Shown here one piece after another: positions 8,615 through 18,623 of a stretch of DNA of 64,000 bases (its first letter is position 1; each line of letters begins with the position of its first letter). The stretch covers positions 1-64,000 of the forward strand of contig JADJRE010000005.1 in the NCBI GenBank assembly GCA_016712375.1, in the 5' to 3' direction. Source of the DNA: Rhodospirillales bacterium. GTDB lineage: Bacteria; Pseudomonadota; Alphaproteobacteria; Rhodospirillales; Defluviicoccaceae. The notes beneath the pieces were generated by a model. The model was not told the origin of the DNA, searched no databases, and was given only the letters and a program-made list of their open reading frames with translations. Made by a program: the position numbers and the translations under genes.

Positions 8615-10785
8615 ATGCAGTACGGGCAGACGGTGCTGGTGCTGCGCCGGCTGCTGGCGCGCATCCGCGACGTCATGGCGGCCAATGGCAGCGCCCAGAC
8701 CCGGCTGGCCCGCATTGTCTCGATCATCGCCAAGGATATGGCGACGGAAGTCTGCTCGATCTACGTGCGCCGCGCTGGCGACGTGCTCGAGCTGTTCGCA
8801 ACCCAGGGACTGCGCGCCACCGCCGTTCGCCGCACCCGGCTGCGTGTCGGCGAGGGGCTAATCGGCGAAATCGCGGCGAAAGGCCGGCCGCTGGCCCTGA
8901 CGGATGCGCAGAGCCATCCCAATTTCGCGTTCAGGCCGGAGACCGGCGAAGAAATCTACCACTCACTGATGGGTGTGCCAATTCTTCGCGGCGGGCGGGT
9001 CGTCGGCGTTCTGGCGGTGCAGAACGTTAACGCCCGGCAGTATACCGACGAGGAAATCGAGGCGCTGCAGACGGTGGCGATGGTACTCGCCGAGCTGGTG
9101 GCCAGCGGTGATCTGGTCGGCCGTGACGAGCTATCGCCGATGGAAGGCCTGGCGTTGGCACCGATGCGCCTGGAGGGAGCGCGCCTCAACGCCGGACTGG
9201 GCATCGGCGTTGCTGTTCTGCACAAACATAAGTTCACCATCCGCAGGCTGGTTGCGGAGGATACGCGGATTGAGCATGACCGCCTGCGGAAGGCGGTCGC
9301 CGAGATGCATGGCGCGCTCGACAATATGCTCCGGGCCAGTGCGATCGCCGGTTCCGGCGAGCATAGGGACGTATTGGAGACATATCGGCTGATAGCCGAG
9401 GATGTTGGCTGGCTGCGGCGCATCGGCGATGCGATCAATACCGGGCTGACCGCCGAAGCAGCGGTACAGAAAGTCAACGACGATATTCACGCGCGGATGC
9501 GTCAGGTCTCCGACTCATACCTGCGCGAGCGTGTCCACGACCTCGAGGATCTCGCCAACCGGTTGCTGCAGCACCTGCTGCATGGTGACGATGCCGTTCT
9601 CGGCCTGCCGCACGGCGACCAGGATTTCGTGCTGGTGGCGCGAAACCTTGGGCCGGCGCAACTTCTCGACCACCCTGGGGGCAAATTGAAGGCGGTGGTG
9701 CTGGAAGAAGGCTCGCCCAACGCGCACGTCGCGATTGTTGCGCGTGCTCTTGATATTCCGGTGATCGGTCAGGTGCGGGATGCACTGGTGCGTATCGAGG
9801 GCGGCGATCTGCTGATCGTCGATGCTGATCACGCGCAGATCCTGGTTCGTCCCAGCGAAGATGTGCGCGCGATGTTTCGCCGCAGCCAGATGGCCCGTGA
9901 CCTGCGCAAGGCGCAATACGCGGCGCTCAAAGGCATGCCGGCGGTAACGCGGGACGGGGTAGCCATTGCTGTCAGCATCAATGCCGGGTTGCTCGTCGAC
10001 ATGCAGCACCTGGCGGAAACCGAGGTTGACACGGCAGGCCGGTGGTATTCCGAACGCTCGATATCGGCGGCGACAAGGTGATGCCGTTCTGGAACCACGG
10101 CCTGGATGAGAACCCGGCAATGGGCTGGCGGGCAATCCGGGTGTCGTTCGACAGGCCGGCCCTGCTGCGCCAGCAATTGCGGGCTCTCATCCAGGCGTCA
10201 GTCGACCTTGACCTACACGTAATGTTCCCGATGATCGCGGAGGTCGAGGAATTCCATTATGCGAGGGAGTTGTTGTATCGTGAGCTGCAAAGAGAGCGCG
10301 AGGTGCGCGGCACAGCACCGCGCCAGGTCAAAGTTGGCGCGATGCTTGAGGTGCCGGCTCTGCTGTGGCAGCTCGACAGGCTGTTACGGGAAGTAGACTT
10401 CCTGTCTATTGGCACCAACGATCTGTTCCAGTTCCTGTTTGCGAGCGATCGTGGCAACTTCAGAATTTCGGAACGTTACGATTGCTTGTCGCCCGTGCTG
10501 TTGAACCTGCTTCGAACGGTCATCGCCCAGTGCCGCGAGGCCAACGTTCCGGTAGGCCTCTGCGGCGAGATGGCAGCTCAGCCCCTCGATGCTATGGCAT
10601 TGGTTGGCATTGGTTTTCGCAGCCTGTCAGTATCTCCGCCGGCGGTGGGCGCGATCAAGATGATGATTCGTAGCCTTGATCTGGCCGCCCTCGGCCGATA
10701 TCTCGATCAGATATGCGCCGGCCCGCAGGCGAGCTTGCGGGAGAAGTTGAAATCGTTCGCTCAGGATCACGGCATCATCGTTTGA
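8615..10785 (+). CDS. ptsP: PtsP, nitrogen phosphotransferase enzyme I (frameshift plus internal deletion)
   Basis: EI-Ntr: an N-terminal GAF domain (residues about 15-165), then the PEP-utilising enzyme. It transfers phosphate from PEP to NPr in the nitrogen-related PTS. The phospho-histidine segment SPNAHVAIVARALDIPVIG lies near residue 370. The C-terminal barrel (VFRTLDIGGDKVMPF, SIGTNDLFQF, GLCGEMA) is in another frame from about 10040. About 40-50 aa that normally lie between the NAGLLVDMQHLAETE part and VVFRTLDIGGDK, including the PEP-contacting GLFRTE-type motif, are missing. This is more than a single-base error; it could be an assembly collapse or a damaged gene. Confidence 0.88.
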
Positions 10786-10991
10786 TTGATCGGCGAATCT
10801 CGAACTCCCGTTGGATGATCGGTTGCATTTCCAGAGCATTTTGCCAAGATACGCGGACTGCGCGTTCGCTCAAAGACAGCTGGGACATTCCGAAACAACG
10901 AACGTACGGAGCCGGGCGTCTAGTGCGCATGTAAGAGGTGTGCCGAAACACCGACGGCCGAAGAGGTCGTACATCTTGGGCGAGGGTACCA

Positions 10992-12071
10992 ATGGTGGAA
11001 GGGCAAGTCGAACCGCAAGAGGCGACGCGGGTCGGCGATATGCTGCAACAGCGGCGTGTCCGGTCCGGATTCGACATTACTGAAGTATCGCAGTGCCTGC
11101 GCATCCGGCGCGCGTACCTGGAAGCCATCGAGGCCGGGCGCTTCGAGAACTTACCGGGCCCGGTTTATGCTGCCGGCTTCCTGCGCACCTACGCCAGCTT
11201 TCTCGGCTTGGACCCTACTGTTGTCGAGCGCCGCTTTCACGCGGAGGTGGCCGGCACGGCGCGACCGGCGCCGTTGAACTTTCCGCTGCCGGTTGCCGAA
11301 ACCGGTGCACCGAAAGGTGGTGTCCTGCTAGCCGGCGGGATTATCGCGCTCCTGGCCTACAGTGGCTGGTATGTGACCTCAATGCATCGGCCGGATGTTG
11401 CGACCTTAGCGCCGCCAATGCTGGACCAGCCGGTTGCATCGCGGCTCACTGGCCAGCAGACGGCACGACCGGCGGTTCAGGACCTGGCACCATCAAGTCC
11501 GGGAGCCAGCCCTGCACGACCGGATCAGCTTGTGCTTGAAACGCCGCCGCCACCGGTCAATCAAGCCCTTTCCGGTCAAAGCACCCCTGCCGCCAGCAAT
11601 CTGCGTCCGGTGGCCGATATCAGTGGCGCAGCCCCGCCGGCATCACGGTCATCGGACTCGGAAATTCCGGACCAGTTCGGCGGGATCGCGTCGCCAACCG
11701 CGGCACAGCCGCCGCATATCTCGCCGACGGCGACCATGGCGCAGGCCGCCGAACCTCCAGCCGGTGGCATGGCCCTGTCGGTCGATCCCGCCGCTCGCAT
11801 CGTGCTGCGGGCAAAGTCCGATAGCTGGGTAGAGGTGCGTGATCCGCAGACCAACAGTCTGCTTGTCGCCCGTCTGCTCCGTGCTGGCGACGTTTACAAT
11901 GTCCCGGACAAGCCAGGGCTGAGGTTGGTGACCGGCAACGCCGGAGGACTGCTCGTTCTCGTCGATGGCGCGTCGGCGCCGCCGCTTGGCAAGGAAGGCG
12001 CGGTGCGGCGCGGCATCGCGCTCGACCCTGATACGTTGCGCCGTGGCCCGGAGGGCGGAACGACGCAGTGA
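10992..12071 (+). CDS. RodZ-like HTH/DUF4115 membrane protein
   Basis: Architecture matches RodZ-like proteins: an N-terminal XRE-type HTH (RVGDMLQQRRVRSGFDITEV, then LRIRRAYLEAIEAGRFENLPG), one transmembrane segment near residue 115 (GGVLLAGGIIALLAYSGWYV), a long Pro/Ala-rich linker and a C-terminal DUF4115-like beta domain (RIVLRAKSDSWVEVRDP). RodZ links the MreB cytoskeleton to wall growth; whether this one does is inferred. Start at the ATG at 10992; the frame is open upstream without similarity. The ptsP-HTH-ispG-hisS order is typical of Rhodospirillales. Confidence 0.85.
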   Translation: MVEGQVEPQEATRVGDMLQQRRVRSGFDITEVSQCLRIRRAYLEAIEAGRFENLPGPVYAAGFLRTYASFLGLDPTVVERRFHAEVAGTARPAPLNFPLPVAETGAPKGGVLLAGGIIALLAYSGWYVTSMHRPDVATLAPPMLDQPVASRLTGQQTARPAVQDLAPSSPGASPARPDQLVLETPPPPVNQALSGQSTPAASNLRPVADISGAAPPASRSSDSEIPDQFGGIASPTAAQPPHISPTATMAQAAEPPAGGMALSVDPAARIVLRAKSDSWVEVRDPQTNSLLVARLLRAGDVYNVPDKPGLRLVTGNAGGLLVLVDGASAPPLGKEGAVRRGIALDPDTLRRGPEGGTTQ

Positions 12072-12259
12072 GACGACGTCGGATTCGGCTATCATAGAGC
12101 GCTTGCCGCAGGAGTCGGTTGACCCTGGCTCGCTGCATGCGGCACAAGAGATGCACACTTGCCGCCAGCGACGCTGCGGCGACGCCCGATGGGTGAGGCA
12201 TTGATCGGGCGATAGGTCGTTCGCCCTAACAACGGCGAGAAGGAAAGGCGGAAAGGAAG

Positions 12260-13525
12260 ATGGGTCCGGCGGCGCGACGCAAGAGCATAGCGGTCAAGGT
12301 CGCGGGTATAACGGTCGGCGGCGGCGCCCCGATCGTCGTGCAGTCAATGACCAACACTGACACCGCCGATGTTGCCTCCACGGTCGCGCAAGTGGAAGCA
12401 CTTGCCAAGGCTGGCTCGGAGTTGGTCCGGATCACCGTCGACCGGGACGAAGCTGCCCGCGCCGTCCCTCACATCCGCGAAGCTCTGGATCGTCGGGGCA
12501 TCGACGTTCCGCTGATTGGCGACTTCCACTACATCGGCCACAAGTTGCTGACCGAGAACCCAGCCTGCGCCGAGGGGCTCGCCAAGTACCGGATCAATCC
12601 CGGTAACGTCGGCTTTCGCGAAAAGCGCGACCGGCAGTTCTCGACAATGATCGAGGTCGCCCTGAAGTACGCGAAGCCGGTGCGCATCGGGGTCAACTGG
12701 GGCAGCCTCGATCAGGAACTGCTCGTGCGGCTGATGGACGAGAACTCGGCGTCCGCTAATCCGCGTACCGCCGCCGAAGTTACCCAGGAGGCGATGGTTG
12801 TCTCCGCAATCGAAAGCGCCCGGCGCGCCGAGGAGCTTGGGCTCAGCCCTGACCGCATCATTCTCTCGTGCAAGGTCAGCGAAGTGCAGAGCCTGATCGC
12901 CGTCTATGGCGCTCTCGCCGCCCGCTGCTCTTATCCGCTGCATCTTGGGCTCACCGAAGCAGGAATGGGCTCGAAGGGTATCGTCGCCTCCACCGCCGGC
13001 ATGGCGGTGCTGCTTCAGCAGGGCATCGGCGACACCATCCGTGTCTCGCTGACGCCGCAACCAGGTGGCGACCGAACGCAGGAGGTTATCGTTGCGCAGG
13101 AGATGCTGCAGGTCATGGGTCTGCGCACCTTCATGCCCCTGGTCACGGCGTGCCCCGGATGCGGCCGGACCACCAGCACGGTCTTCCAGAAGCTGGCCGG
13201 CGATATCCAGGACCACATCCGCGCCCGCATGCCGCAATGGTCGAAGGATTTCGAAGGCGTCGAGACAATGACGGTGGCGGTGATGGGCTGCATCGTCAAT
13301 GGCCCCGGCGAGAGCAAGCATGCCGACATCGGCATCAGCCTGCCGGGCACCGGCGAGGAGCCGTCGGCGCCGGTGTTCATCGACGGCAAGAAGGCGAGGA
13401 CGCTGCGCGGCCAAGGCATCGCCGCCGAGTTCCAGGCCATCGTCGAGGAGTACGTCCGCACCCGCTATCGCCGCCGCGAGGTGGCGACGGCGACGTCGGC
13501 CAGCTCCGCCGTCGCCGCACAGTAG
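12260..13525 (+). CDS. ispG: 4-hydroxy-3-methylbut-2-en-1-yl diphosphate synthase IspG (GcpE)
   Basis: Fe-S enzyme of the MEP isoprenoid pathway. Family segments PIVVQSMTNTDTADV, LIGDFHYIGHKLL and KYRINPGNVG lie in the TIM barrel. Cluster cysteines are in TACPGCGRTT (about residue 298) and GCIVNGPGES (about 343). 421 aa, intact. A purine-rich GGAAAGGAAG lies just before the ATG. Only 15 bp separate it from hisS. Confidence 0.97.
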   Translation: MGPAARRKSIAVKVAGITVGGGAPIVVQSMTNTDTADVASTVAQVEALAKAGSELVRITVDRDEAARAVPHIREALDRRGIDVPLIGDFHYIGHKLLTENPACAEGLAKYRINPGNVGFREKRDRQFSTMIEVALKYAKPVRIGVNWGSLDQELLVRLMDENSASANPRTAAEVTQEAMVVSAIESARRAEELGLSPDRIILSCKVSEVQSLIAVYGALAARCSYPLHLGLTEAGMGSKGIVASTAGMAVLLQQGIGDTIRVSLTPQPGGDRTQEVIVAQEMLQVMGLRTFMPLVTACPGCGRTTSTVFQKLAGDIQDHIRARMPQWSKDFEGVETMTVAVMGCIVNGPGESKHADIGISLPGTGEEPSAPVFIDGKKARTLRGQGIAAEFQAIVEEYVRTRYRRREVATATSASSAVAAQ

Positions 13526-13540
13526 CCGGGCGCTGAAAAC

Positions 13541-14785
13541 ATGGCGGGTACAAGGACCGTTCGCGGCACGCGTGACCTGTTGCCCGCCGAGAGTCGGACT
13601 CTGCGTCTCGTCGAAGAGACCGCGTGGCGGACCGCCCGCCGCTGGGGTTATGGCGAGGTCGCCACGCCGATCTTCGAGTTTACTGAAGTGTTCGCGCGGA
13701 CTCTTGGTGACACGTCGGATGTTGTCACCAAGGAGATGTATACTTTCGAGGATCGCGGCGGCGATAGCCTGACGCTGCGCCCAGAGAATACTGCCGGCAT
13801 CGTCCGCGCGTTCCTCTCCAATAGTCTTGCGGCGCAACTGCCGCAGCGCATTTTCTATCGCGGACCGATGTTCCGCTACGAGCGACCGCAGAAGGGGCGA
13901 TTGCGACAGTTCCATCAAGTGGGAGTGGAGCTCTTGGGGGCGGCCGATCCGCTGGGCGATGTCGAGGTCATCGCCTTGGCGCACGAGTTCCTCGCTGCGC
14001 TGGGTCTCGCCGACAAGATCACGCTGGAACTGAACACGCTGGGCAGCGCGCAGAGCCGCGCCTCCTATCGGGCCTGCCTCGTCGATTATCTGCAGGCACA
14101 CCGCAGCCGGCTGTCCCCCGACAGCATCGCGCGACTGGAGCGCAACCCCTTGCGCATCCTCGACTCCAAGGACGAGAGCGACCGCGCCGTGATTGCCGGC
14201 GCACCGGTGCTTCAGGACTCGCTCGACGAAGCCTCGCGGGTGTTTTTTGCCGCGGTGTGCGAAGGCCTGGATGCATTGGAAATTCCGCACCGGATGAATC
14301 AACGGCTGGTGCGCGGGCTTGACTACTATTGCCATACAACCTTCGAGTTCACCACCGATGCGCTGGGGGCGCAGGGGACTGTCCTCGCCGGCGGCCGCTA
14401 CGACAGCTTGGTCGAGCAGATGGGAGGGCCGTCCACGCCTGGCACTGGTTGGGCTGCGGGTGTCGAACGGCTGATGATGCTGAGTGCCGAGGATGCACCA
14501 GCGGAGCGGCCGATCGCGATGATTGCTCTCGGCCATGAGCAGAGTGGCGCGGCACTTCGTCTGGCGCGCCGTCTGCGGCTTGCCGGCCACACGGTGATGT
14601 TCGGATTTGCATCGTCGCTGGGCAAGCAGATGAAATGGGCAAATAGAGTCGGGGCGCGGCTCGCCATAATCGTCGGCGCCGACGAAGTGGACCGCGCGGT
14701 GGCGACGGTGCGCGACATGGATGCCGGCGCTCAGGAGGAGGTGTCGCTCGACCTCCTCGAGGAACGCCTCGCGCGAACAGCCTGA
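13541..14785 (+). CDS. hisS: Histidyl-tRNA synthetase
   Basis: Class II aminoacyl-tRNA synthetase charging tRNA-His. It begins RTVRGTRDLLPAE. Motif 2 is IFYRGPMFRYERPQKGR near residue 103, and the histidine-binding segment LVRGLDYYCHTTFEF near residue 255. The C-terminal anticodon-binding domain is present (AGHTVMFGFASSLGKQMKWA). 414 aa, intact. Confidence 0.97.
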   Translation: MAGTRTVRGTRDLLPAESRTLRLVEETAWRTARRWGYGEVATPIFEFTEVFARTLGDTSDVVTKEMYTFEDRGGDSLTLRPENTAGIVRAFLSNSLAAQLPQRIFYRGPMFRYERPQKGRLRQFHQVGVELLGAADPLGDVEVIALAHEFLAALGLADKITLELNTLGSAQSRASYRACLVDYLQAHRSRLSPDSIARLERNPLRILDSKDESDRAVIAGAPVLQDSLDEASRVFFAAVCEGLDALEIPHRMNQRLVRGLDYYCHTTFEFTTDALGAQGTVLAGGRYDSLVEQMGGPSTPGTGWAAGVERLMMLSAEDAPAERPIAMIALGHEQSGAALRLARRLRLAGHTVMFGFASSLGKQMKWANRVGARLAIIVGADEVDRAVATVRDMDAGAQEEVSLDLLEERLARTA

Positions 14786-14792
14786 GAGTCGC

Positions 14793-16075
14793 ATGGACGA
14801 GGCCGATCGGCCGACGGCGCTGGTGGTCGGGTGCAATCAGCGCTCCAGCTCATTGGCCCTGCGCGACCGCTTGTACGTCGAAGAGGACGCGCAAGCGGCC
14901 TTCCTGGACGCGCTCCGCGTCGAGGAGTCGAGCAAGCGCTGCTTCTTTGCACCTGTGACCGCATCGAGGTGCACGCGATGCATGCCGATCCCGAAGCCGC
15001 GGGGCGTCGCATCGCGGAACTGCTGGCCCGCAATGGCGGCTATGCCGCCAGCGAGATTGAACCCCAGCTCTACGTTCTCCACGGCAACGCCGCGCTGCGG
15101 CACATCTTCGCGGTCGCCGCATCACTCGAGAGCACGGTAATCGGCGAGCCGAACGTTCTGGGCCAGGTTAAGGCAAGTTGGCGGGCATCACGCGCCGCCG
15201 GCCTATCGGGAAGTGACTTTGAAGCGTGCATGCAATGGGCCTTCGCCGCCGCCAAGCGGGTCCGCTCCGAAACGACGATAGGCGAAGGCCCGGTATCTGT
15301 TGTTGCTGCCGTCGTCGAGCTGGCGCGCACCGTCCACGGCGATCTTAACCGCTGCTCCGCGCTGATGATTGGCACGGGCGAGATGGGAGCGCTGCTGGCG
15401 GTTGGCCTGCGCGAGGCGGGTTTAGCGCGTCTTGTTGTCACCGATACTCATCAGGCCCGCGCCGAGGCTGCCGCGCGCGCGCTGGCTTGCCATACCTTGC
15501 CAATAGAGGGCCTGGCGGAAGCCGCGCCGCGAGCCGATATCATCGTCGGTTGTCTCGGCGGTCGTACGCCAGTGGTCACCGTGAAGATGGCGCGGGCGGC
15601 ATTTCGCCGGCGCCGGAACCAGCCGATGATGATCGTCGATACTGCCCTGCCGGGAGATGTTGATCCTTTTACCGAACGCCTCGACGGCGTTTTTCTTTAC
15701 ACTCTGGACGATCTGGAACGCGTTGCGCGAGACGGTCGGAAGGCGCGTCAGGAGGCGGTCAGTCAGGCACTCAGCATCGTTGACGAGGAGGTCGCGGCCT
15801 TCGGGCGCGAGCGCGCTGAACGCCTCGCCGTTCCGGCGCTGGCGCGCTTGCGTACACACTTCGAGCAGGAGCGCATGCGTGCGCTCGCGGACGCAAGTGG
15901 CGATGCCGACAAAGCAACCCGGTTGTTAATCAACCGGTTGCTGCACGATCCGACGCTTCGGCTGCGCGAAATTGCCGGCCGGCGCGGTGAAAACAATAAT
16001 GCGGAATTGGCGCGGATTAGCGAATTGCTGGAGCGCCTGTTCATTGTCTCCGACGAAAGCGACGAAGAAACATGA
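14793..16075 (+). CDS. hemA: Glutamyl-tRNA reductase, divergent (frameshifted)
   Basis: First enzyme of C5 tetrapyrrole synthesis: reduces glutamyl-tRNA to glutamate semialdehyde. The N-terminal part (VVGCNQRSSSLALRDRL) and the catalytic segment ALLLCTCDRIEV are in different frames, so one indel near 14930 is inferred. The catalytic Cys is kept, but STCNRTE has become CTCDRIE. The substrate motif GEPNVLGQVKASW replaces GETQILGQVK. A Rossmann domain follows (MIGTGEMGALLAVGL). The order hemA-prfA-prmC is that of E. coli. Most Alphaproteobacteria use ALA synthase instead, so this gene is unusual for the background. Confidence 0.82.
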
Positions 16076-17145
16076 GTCTGGACGACAAGCTGCAACGAGT
16101 AACCAGCCGCTTTGACGAGCTGAGCAGTCTGCTCGCTCGCGCCGACGCACTTCCACCGGCCGAGTTTGCGCGGCTTTCCAAAGAATATTCGGATTTGTCG
16201 CCGGTGGTCGATGCGATCGCTCAGCTGCACCGGGCGAAAGCCGAAACAACGCAGATGGAACAACTGATCAATGACGGTACTACCGATGCTGAGATGCGCG
16301 ATCTCGCTCGTGAAGAGCTGCTGGCGCTGAAACGACGGCTGCCGCAACTGCAAGACCGATTGCAGCTGTTCCTGCTGCCGAAGGATGCGGCAGACGAAAA
16401 GAACGCCATCCTGGAGGTACGTGCCGGAACCGGCGGCGAGGAAGCGGCACTGTTCGCCGCCGATCTGTACCGCATGTATCAACGCTATGCGGAACTGCGT
16501 GGTTGGCGATTTGAGGTGATGTCGATCAGCGAGACAGGGCTCGGCGGATACAAGGAAGCGACCGCCGGTATAGCCGGCAACGGCGTGTTCGCCCGGCTGA
16601 AGTTCGAATGAGGAGTACATCGGGTACAGCGCGTGCCGGCGACGGAAGCCAGCGGCCGCATCCACACCTCGGCGGCGACGGTGGCGGTGCTGCCGGAAGC
16701 AGAGGACGTAGACGTGCAGATCGATGAGAAGGATCTGCGCATAGATGTGTTTCGATCGAGTGGCCCGGGTGGCCAGTCGGTCAACACCACGGATAGCGCG
16801 GTCCGCGTGACCCACCTGCCGACCGGCATCGTCGTCAGCCAGCAGGACGAAAAGTCGCAGCACAAGAACCGTGCGAAGGCGATGAAGATCCTGCGCGCCC
16901 GGATTTACGACCTCGAGCGGTCGCGGGTCGCCGCCGAGCGCGCTGCGGATCGGAAGAGTCAGGTGGGGTCCGGCGACCGCTCGGAGCGCATCCGCACCTA
17001 TAACTTCCCCCAGACGCGTGTCACCGATCATCGGGTCAACCTTACTCTGCATAAACTTGACCGGGTGCTTAATGGTGAATTAGACGAGCTTCTCGACGCG
17101 CTGATCGCCGAAGACCAGGCCAATCGCCTGGCCGAAGCGGTCTAG
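16072..17145 (+). CDS. prfA: Peptide chain release factor 1 (in-frame TGA)
   Basis: RF1, which terminates at UAA and UAG. The frame is continuous except for one TGA at 16609-16611, in a stretch reading RLKFE-stop-GVHRVQRVPATE where the family has Ser. TGA differs from the Ser codon TCA by one base. About ten codons later is the PAT tripeptide specific to RF1, and the hydrolysis motif GPGGQSVNT is near residue 232. It overlaps the hemA end by 4 bp and the prmC start by one base. As RF1 is essential and several genes here end in TAG, a base-call error is likeliest. Confidence 0.92.
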
Positions 17146-18044
17146 TGGCGATGGTGACTGTTGGCGTGGCTATTGCCGCGGTGCGCCAGAAATTTAACGC
17201 CGCGGGCATTGAGCAGGCCGGTCTGGAAGCGCGGTTGTTGCTGGCGGATACGCTAACCTGTGACGCGGCGGTGGTCATCGGCCATCCCGAGCGGCTGCTC
17301 GCTCCGAACGAAGTTGTCGAGCTGGAGGAGAAGGTTTGCCGTCGGCTGCAACGGGAGCCGCTTGCCTACATCCTGGGTCGCCGCGAATTCTGGAGTCTGT
17401 CTTTCATTGTAGATTCGCACACGCTCGTTCCGCGTCCGGAAACCGAGACGCTGGTCGAGGCGGCGCTGGAGTGGGCTGCGGGCCGGCGCGACCTCCGCCT
17501 GCTCGACCTCGGGACTGGCTCAGGCTGCTTGCTGTTGGCATTGCTTTACGAATTGCCGGACGCCTGGGGGCTCGGCGTCGACATCGACGAGGCCGCGCTC
17601 GGGGTGGCCAGGCTTAACGCTGAAACGCTCGGCCTCGACGTGCGCGCATCGTTCATGCGAGCCGATTGGGCCGACGCGCTCGGCGGCTCTTTCGATCTCA
17701 TCGTTACCAACCCGCCTTACATCTCAGACGCGGAGTGGATGGAACTCGATCCCGGCGTGCGCGAGTTCGAGCCGACTTTGGCGCTTCGAGCGGGTGCCGA
17801 CGGCCTTACCGCCTATCGCCGCATTCTGCCGGCGCTTCGGCGATTGTTGGCACCGAACGGTGTCGCGTTGATCGAGACCGGCGGTGCAAGCGCCACCCTG
17901 CTCCCGCTTCTCGTTCGCCAGAGCGGCTTGGAGATCGTTGAAAACAGGCACGATTTAGCTGATCGTTGGCGCTGTTTGGCAGTCTCTTCGGCTGCTACCG
18001 AACCGCTCAAGAATTTTCTTGGAAACCAAGTGGTTCTTGTCTAG
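17145..18044 (+). CDS. prmC: Release factor glutamine methyltransferase PrmC
   Basis: Methylates the GGQ glutamine of RF1 and RF2. NPPYIS, the catalytic signature of N5-glutamine methyltransferases, is near residues 189-194, and the SAM motif is LLDLGTGSGCLLLALL. The GTG at 17145 shares a base with the prfA stop; the ATG six bases later is an alternative. Directly follows its substrate gene prfA, the usual arrangement. 299 aa, intact, ends with TAG. Confidence 0.96.
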   Translation: MAMVTVGVAIAAVRQKFNAAGIEQAGLEARLLLADTLTCDAAVVIGHPERLLAPNEVVELEEKVCRRLQREPLAYILGRREFWSLSFIVDSHTLVPRPETETLVEAALEWAAGRRDLRLLDLGTGSGCLLLALLYELPDAWGLGVDIDEAALGVARLNAETLGLDVRASFMRADWADALGGSFDLIVTNPPYISDAEWMELDPGVREFEPTLALRAGADGLTAYRRILPALRRLLAPNGVALIETGGASATLLPLLVRQSGLEIVENRHDLADRWRCLAVSSAATEPLKNFLGNQVVLV

Positions 18045-18120
18045 TTTTATCCATGTGGCGAGCGCGTCACGGGTTTTGCGCCTGTTGGCGCCGCTAACTA
18101 GCACCCCATCGGCTGTCTTG

Positions 18121-18143
18121 GACAAACCTACTCTGGGTTTGTC
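18121..18143. other. Stem-loop after prmC
   Basis: GACAAACC and GGTTTGTC form a perfect 8-bp stem (18121-18128 with 18136-18143) with a 7-nt loop, 76 bases after the prmC stop. No clear T-run follows, so it is at best a weak or Rho-assisted terminator, or an mRNA-stabilising hairpin. Confidence 0.35.
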
Positions 18144-18215
18144 TTCGAGCACGGCTCAGCGCCAGACAAATCGGCAGTCAAAATAATGGTCGGCTCATAT
18201 AACGCTTCAGGTGCT

Positions 18216-18581
18216 ATGAAACACAACGCCAACTCCAGGCGGGGTCGAAACCGCGGCAATGGCAAGCGGCATATACCGCTTCGCAGCCAGACCTTTGAAA
18301 GCAGCGGTCCGGACGGCAAGATCCGGGGGACCGCGCAACAAGTGCTGGACCGATATCTGGCGCTCGGCCGCGACGCTTACTCGGCAGGTGATCCCATCGC
18401 GGCAGAGGCATTCTATCAGCATGCGGAGCACTATCACCGTCTGCTCCGGGCCGAAGCCGGTGAGGAACGCGGTGCGCCACGGCCAAGAACTGACGGTGGG
18501 GGCGAAGTTCAGACGGCCGACGAGGCGGCGGATGAAGCCGCCGGTGGGGCAGACGAAGGATCGGCGCGGGTTTCGGCCTGA
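18216..18581 (+). CDS. DUF4167 domain protein
   Basis: Short basic alphaproteobacterial protein of unknown function, common after prmC. The start MKHNANSRRGRNRGNGKR at 18216 is the typical basic N-terminus. The conserved core is KIRGTAQQVLDRYLALGRDA, followed by AEAFYQHAEHYHRLL, here residues about 35-80. The tail is acidic and Ala/Gly-rich (EAADEAAGGADEG). Basic start and helical core suggest RNA or ribosome contact, but that is inference. Confidence 0.88.
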   Translation: MKHNANSRRGRNRGNGKRHIPLRSQTFESSGPDGKIRGTAQQVLDRYLALGRDAYSAGDPIAAEAFYQHAEHYHRLLRAEAGEERGAPRPRTDGGGEVQTADEAADEAAGGADEGSARVSA

Positions 18582-18623
18582 AGCGGATTTGCGCTGTAAG
18601 CGCCGCGGCCTTGACGGCATCGG

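Noticed and set aside
12344..14836. 830-codon open frame antisense to ispG and hisS
   Set aside because: Both sense genes are intact and conserved; the antisense frame is Arg/His/Gln-rich with no motif, as expected opposite G+C-rich codon usage.
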